Part shown: positions 7,046 through 8,796 of the stretch, piece after piece
How positions within the stretch are numbered: the stretch's first letter is position 1
How the letters are laid out: every line of letters starts with the position of its first letter
Source: an uncultured Clostridium sp.
GTDB lineage: Bacteria > Bacillota > Clostridia > TANB77 > CAG-508
Assembly (NCBI GenBank): GCA_900556945.1
Contig: USQP01000024.1
Coordinates: forward strand, 1-8,796
Length of the DNA: 8,796 nucleotides
Direction of reading: 5' to 3'
Program-made: the position numbers and the translations under genes
The notes under the pieces: generated by a model
What the model was told of the DNA's origin: nothing
Databases searched by the model: none
The model's input: only the letters and a program-made list of their open reading frames with translations

Positions 7046-8125
7046 TTGAGAAAAGGAAAAGAGGACAATATAACAGAAATCCTAAAACTAATTGCACCAG
7101 GAACCCCAATACGAGATGGACTAGAAAATATATTAAGAGCAAGAACAGGGGCTTTATTATTAATAACAAATAACAATGAAGTGTTAAAAGAAATCGTAGA
7201 CGGAGGATTTACAATAAACGAAGATTATACATCATCCAAACTATATGAACTTGCAAAAATGGATGGTGCCATTGTATTAAGTGGAGATTTGAAAAAAATC
7301 TTATATGCTAATGCTCAATTAATTCCATCCCATGAAATTACTACATTGGAAACAGGAACAAGACATAGAACTGCTGAAAGAACAGCAAAACAAACAGGAG
7401 AACTAGTGGTTAGTATATCACAAAGAAGAAATATAATAACGGTATTTAAAGGAAATGATAGATATGTATTAGAAGATACAGATGCAGTTTTAAGCAAAGC
7501 AAATCAAGCGATACAAACCCTTGAAAGATATAAAAAAGTATTTGATAATAAATTAAATATTTTGAACGAATATGAGTTTAATGATATTGTGACTTTACAG
7601 AATGTTATTGTAGCGATTCAAAGAGCAGAAATGGTTATGAGAATAGTAGAAGAAATTCAAAGACAAATTTATGAATTAGGTGATGATGGAAGACTGGTAA
7701 AAATGCAATTAGAAGAACTAATTGGAGGACTAGAAAAGGAAGAAACTCTAATCATAAAAGATTATATTGTACCAGGAAAAAAGAAAAGGACTCCAGAAAA
7801 GATAATAGAAAGTTTACAAGAATTAGAATACGAAGAGTTATTAAAAGAATCTGTTATTGCAAAGCTATTAGGATATGAAAACTTTGATAATTATGATGAA
7901 GTAGCTGTTTATACAAAAGGATATAGAATTCTAAATAAAATACCTAGAATGCCTTCAAATATAGTAGAAAACTTGGTAGAATCTTTTAAATCATTCCAAC
8001 ATATATTAGCAGCTGATATTGAAAGTTTAGATGAAGTTGATGGAATTGGTGAAGTAAGAGCAAGAACAATCAAGCAAGCATTAAAGAGAATGCAAGAACA
8101 ATTTATTTTTGACAATTTAATATGA
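7046..8125 (+). CDS. disA: DNA integrity scanning diadenylate cyclase DisA
   Basis: DisA makes cyclic di-AMP from two ATP and scans DNA for branched structures, which stop its synthesis. The N-terminal DAC domain has both signatures, DGA (73-75) and RHRTAE (106-111). A helical spine follows, then a C-terminal helix-hairpin-helix domain with DEVDGIGEVRARTI near 328-342. Start TTG 7046 is chosen because AAGGGAGAG (7031-7039) precedes it at normal spacing and it gives 359 residues, close to the 360 of Bacillus subtilis DisA. The in-frame ATG at 6995 would add 17 residues without a clear ribosome binding site. The 140-base gap after radA holds only weak hairpins (for example AGTTTG/CAAACT near 6966-6982) and no convincing terminator or promoter, so co-transcription with radA is likely. 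RadA is reported to modulate DisA activity in Bacillus. Confidence 0.95.
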   Translation: MRKGKEDNITEILKLIAPGTPIRDGLENILRARTGALLLITNNNEVLKEIVDGGFTINEDYTSSKLYELAKMDGAIVLSGDLKKILYANAQLIPSHEITTLETGTRHRTAERTAKQTGELVVSISQRRNIITVFKGNDRYVLEDTDAVLSKANQAIQTLERYKKVFDNKLNILNEYEFNDIVTLQNVIVAIQRAEMVMRIVEEIQRQIYELGDDGRLVKMQLEELIGGLEKEETLIIKDYIVPGKKKRTPEKIIESLQELEYEELLKESVIAKLLGYENFDNYDEVAVYTKGYRILNKIPRMPSNIVENLVESFKSFQHILAADIESLDEVDGIGEVRARTIKQALKRMQEQFIFDNLI

Positions 8126-8177
8126 AATTTTGGGGACGGAGAAAAAGTTTTAAAAAAGAAAAAGGAGAGGGAATTTA

Positions 8178-8746
8178 ATGAAAAAAACAAAAAATATAAT
8201 ATGGATAATTGCTTTAATTTTAGTAATCCTATTAATAGGAATAGTAGCTTTTGGTTATTATAGAAAGGCAATAATGGAGGTAAAGAATCCAATTGCAACG
8301 ATGGAAGTAGAAAATTTTGGGACGGTAAAAATAGAGTTATATCCAGACTTAGCACCGGAAACAGTTGCTAATTTTGTTGCACTTGCCAATAGAGGATTTT
8401 ACGATGGACTAACTTTTCATAGAGTAGTAAAAGACTTTATGATACAAGGAGGGGACAAAGAAGGAACAGGACAAGGCTCTGCAACAACAGCAGACTTAAA
8501 AGACGATGGAGATGAAACTGAATATACGATAAAAGGTGAATTTATTGCCAATGGAGTAAATAATAAATTGAAATTTGAAGAAGGCGTTATAGGAATGGCA
8601 AGAAATGATTATACACAATATTCATCTTCATTAAAAGAAGAATCCTATAATTCAGGAAGTTCACAATTCTTTATTATGACAGAAGACAACACTTCATTAA
8701 ATGGATACTATACATCTTTTGGTAAAGTTATAGAAGGCATGGATGT
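8178..8746 (+). CDS. Membrane-anchored cyclophilin-type peptidyl-prolyl isomerase, C-terminus missing
   Basis: Cyclophilins catalyse cis-trans isomerisation of Xaa-Pro bonds. The first 189 residues are visible. Residues 6-28 form one hydrophobic segment with no lipobox cysteine, so this is a signal anchor placing the domain outside the membrane. The catalytic core is intact: R82 in FHRVVKDFMIQGGD, with F87, M88 and Q90 at the spacing of human CypA R55/F60/M61/Q63, then GSSQFFIMTED and FGKVIEGMDV. CypA W121 and H126 correspond by eye to Ser and Tyr, so ligand binding may differ. ATG 8178 has AAAGGAGAGG (8161-8170) 7 bases upstream. It lies 52 bases after disA without a terminator, so it is probably in the same transcript. 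The frame runs into adapter at 8747; the tail residues CLLYTSDAADEARSVD obtained by read-through are artificial. Confidence 0.93.
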
Positions 8747-8796
8747 CTGTCTCTTATACACATCTGACGCTGCCGACGAAGCTAGAAGTGTAGATC
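8747..8796 (-). other. Nextera P5-side sequencing adapter (not genomic)
   Basis: Positions 8747-8765 are the Tn5 mosaic end CTGTCTCTTATACACATCT, 8766-8779 the Nextera read-1 arm, 8780-8787 (AGCTAGAA) the inverse of the index seen at 11-18, and 8788-8796 the start of P5. It mirrors the left end, so both ends carry the same P5-side adapter and index. Confidence 0.98.

Noticed and set aside
8310..8330. TTTTGGGACGG inside the cyclophilin gene as another REP remnant
   Set aside because: It encodes the conserved FGTVKIE strand of the cyclophilin domain, and the match to the repeat core is short and inexact.
7909..8355. Minus-strand frame of 148 codons opposite the end of disA and the start of the cyclophilin gene
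   Set aside because: It is a Leu/Phe/Ser-rich antisense of two clearly coding regions and spans their junction; no family resemblance is visible.

Overview
This window is one AT-rich (very roughly one-third GC by eye) bacterial fragment of 8,695 bases (52-8746), flanked at both ends by Illumina Nextera adapter. Positions 1-51 and 8747-8796 are the same P5-side adapter with the same 8-base index, in opposite orientation. The insert therefore looks like a single tagmented molecule amplified from both ends, and the genes at both edges are cut by the library, not by biology. Gene content, strong AGGAGG-type ribosome binding sites, TTGNNN-17-TATAAT promoters, TTG/GTG starts and TGA used as a stop point to a low-GC Firmicute, most likely a Clostridia-type organism. 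I cannot name the species.

Layout. On the minus strand at the left lie tsaE, tsaB and the start of a rimI-type acetyltransferase gene. They form a tight operon with 4-base stop/start overlaps and their own promoter (TTGAAT-17-TATAAT). Back to back with it, a plus-strand promoter (TTGATA-17-TATAAT) drives an mreB/mbl-type cell-shape gene that carries one apparent extra base. A perfect 15-bp hairpin follows. Next is mtaB, a tRNA methylthiotransferase. Downstream of mtaB, three perfect TGTAAT hexamers at 11-base spacing (the WalR/YycF pattern) precede a promoter and a small unrecognised gene for a 108-residue protein with three F-x-x-Q-(D/E)-I-x-(W/F) motifs. A REP-like element then fills the space exactly between that gene's stop and radA: 28-bp inverted repeats flank a REP-associated tyrosine transposase (RAYT) gene. 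radA (also with one apparent extra base), disA (c-di-AMP synthase, best start TTG) and the start of a membrane-anchored cyclophilin complete the plus strand.

How the genes fit together. TsaE and TsaB help make the t6A37 modification of tRNA, and MtaB converts t6A to ms2t6A, so two successive steps of one pathway are encoded close together. RadA and DisA are a conserved Firmicutes pair linking recombination and DNA integrity to c-di-AMP signalling. MreB and the WalR-like sites touch cell-wall growth control.

No clearly new system is proven. The best leads are the 108-aa gene with its WalR-like control region, and the RAYT element whose right repeat ends on the base before the radA start codon, leaving radA without a normal ribosome binding site. 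The two frameshifts are most likely sequence errors, because both affect highly conserved genes and removing one base restores the family sequence.
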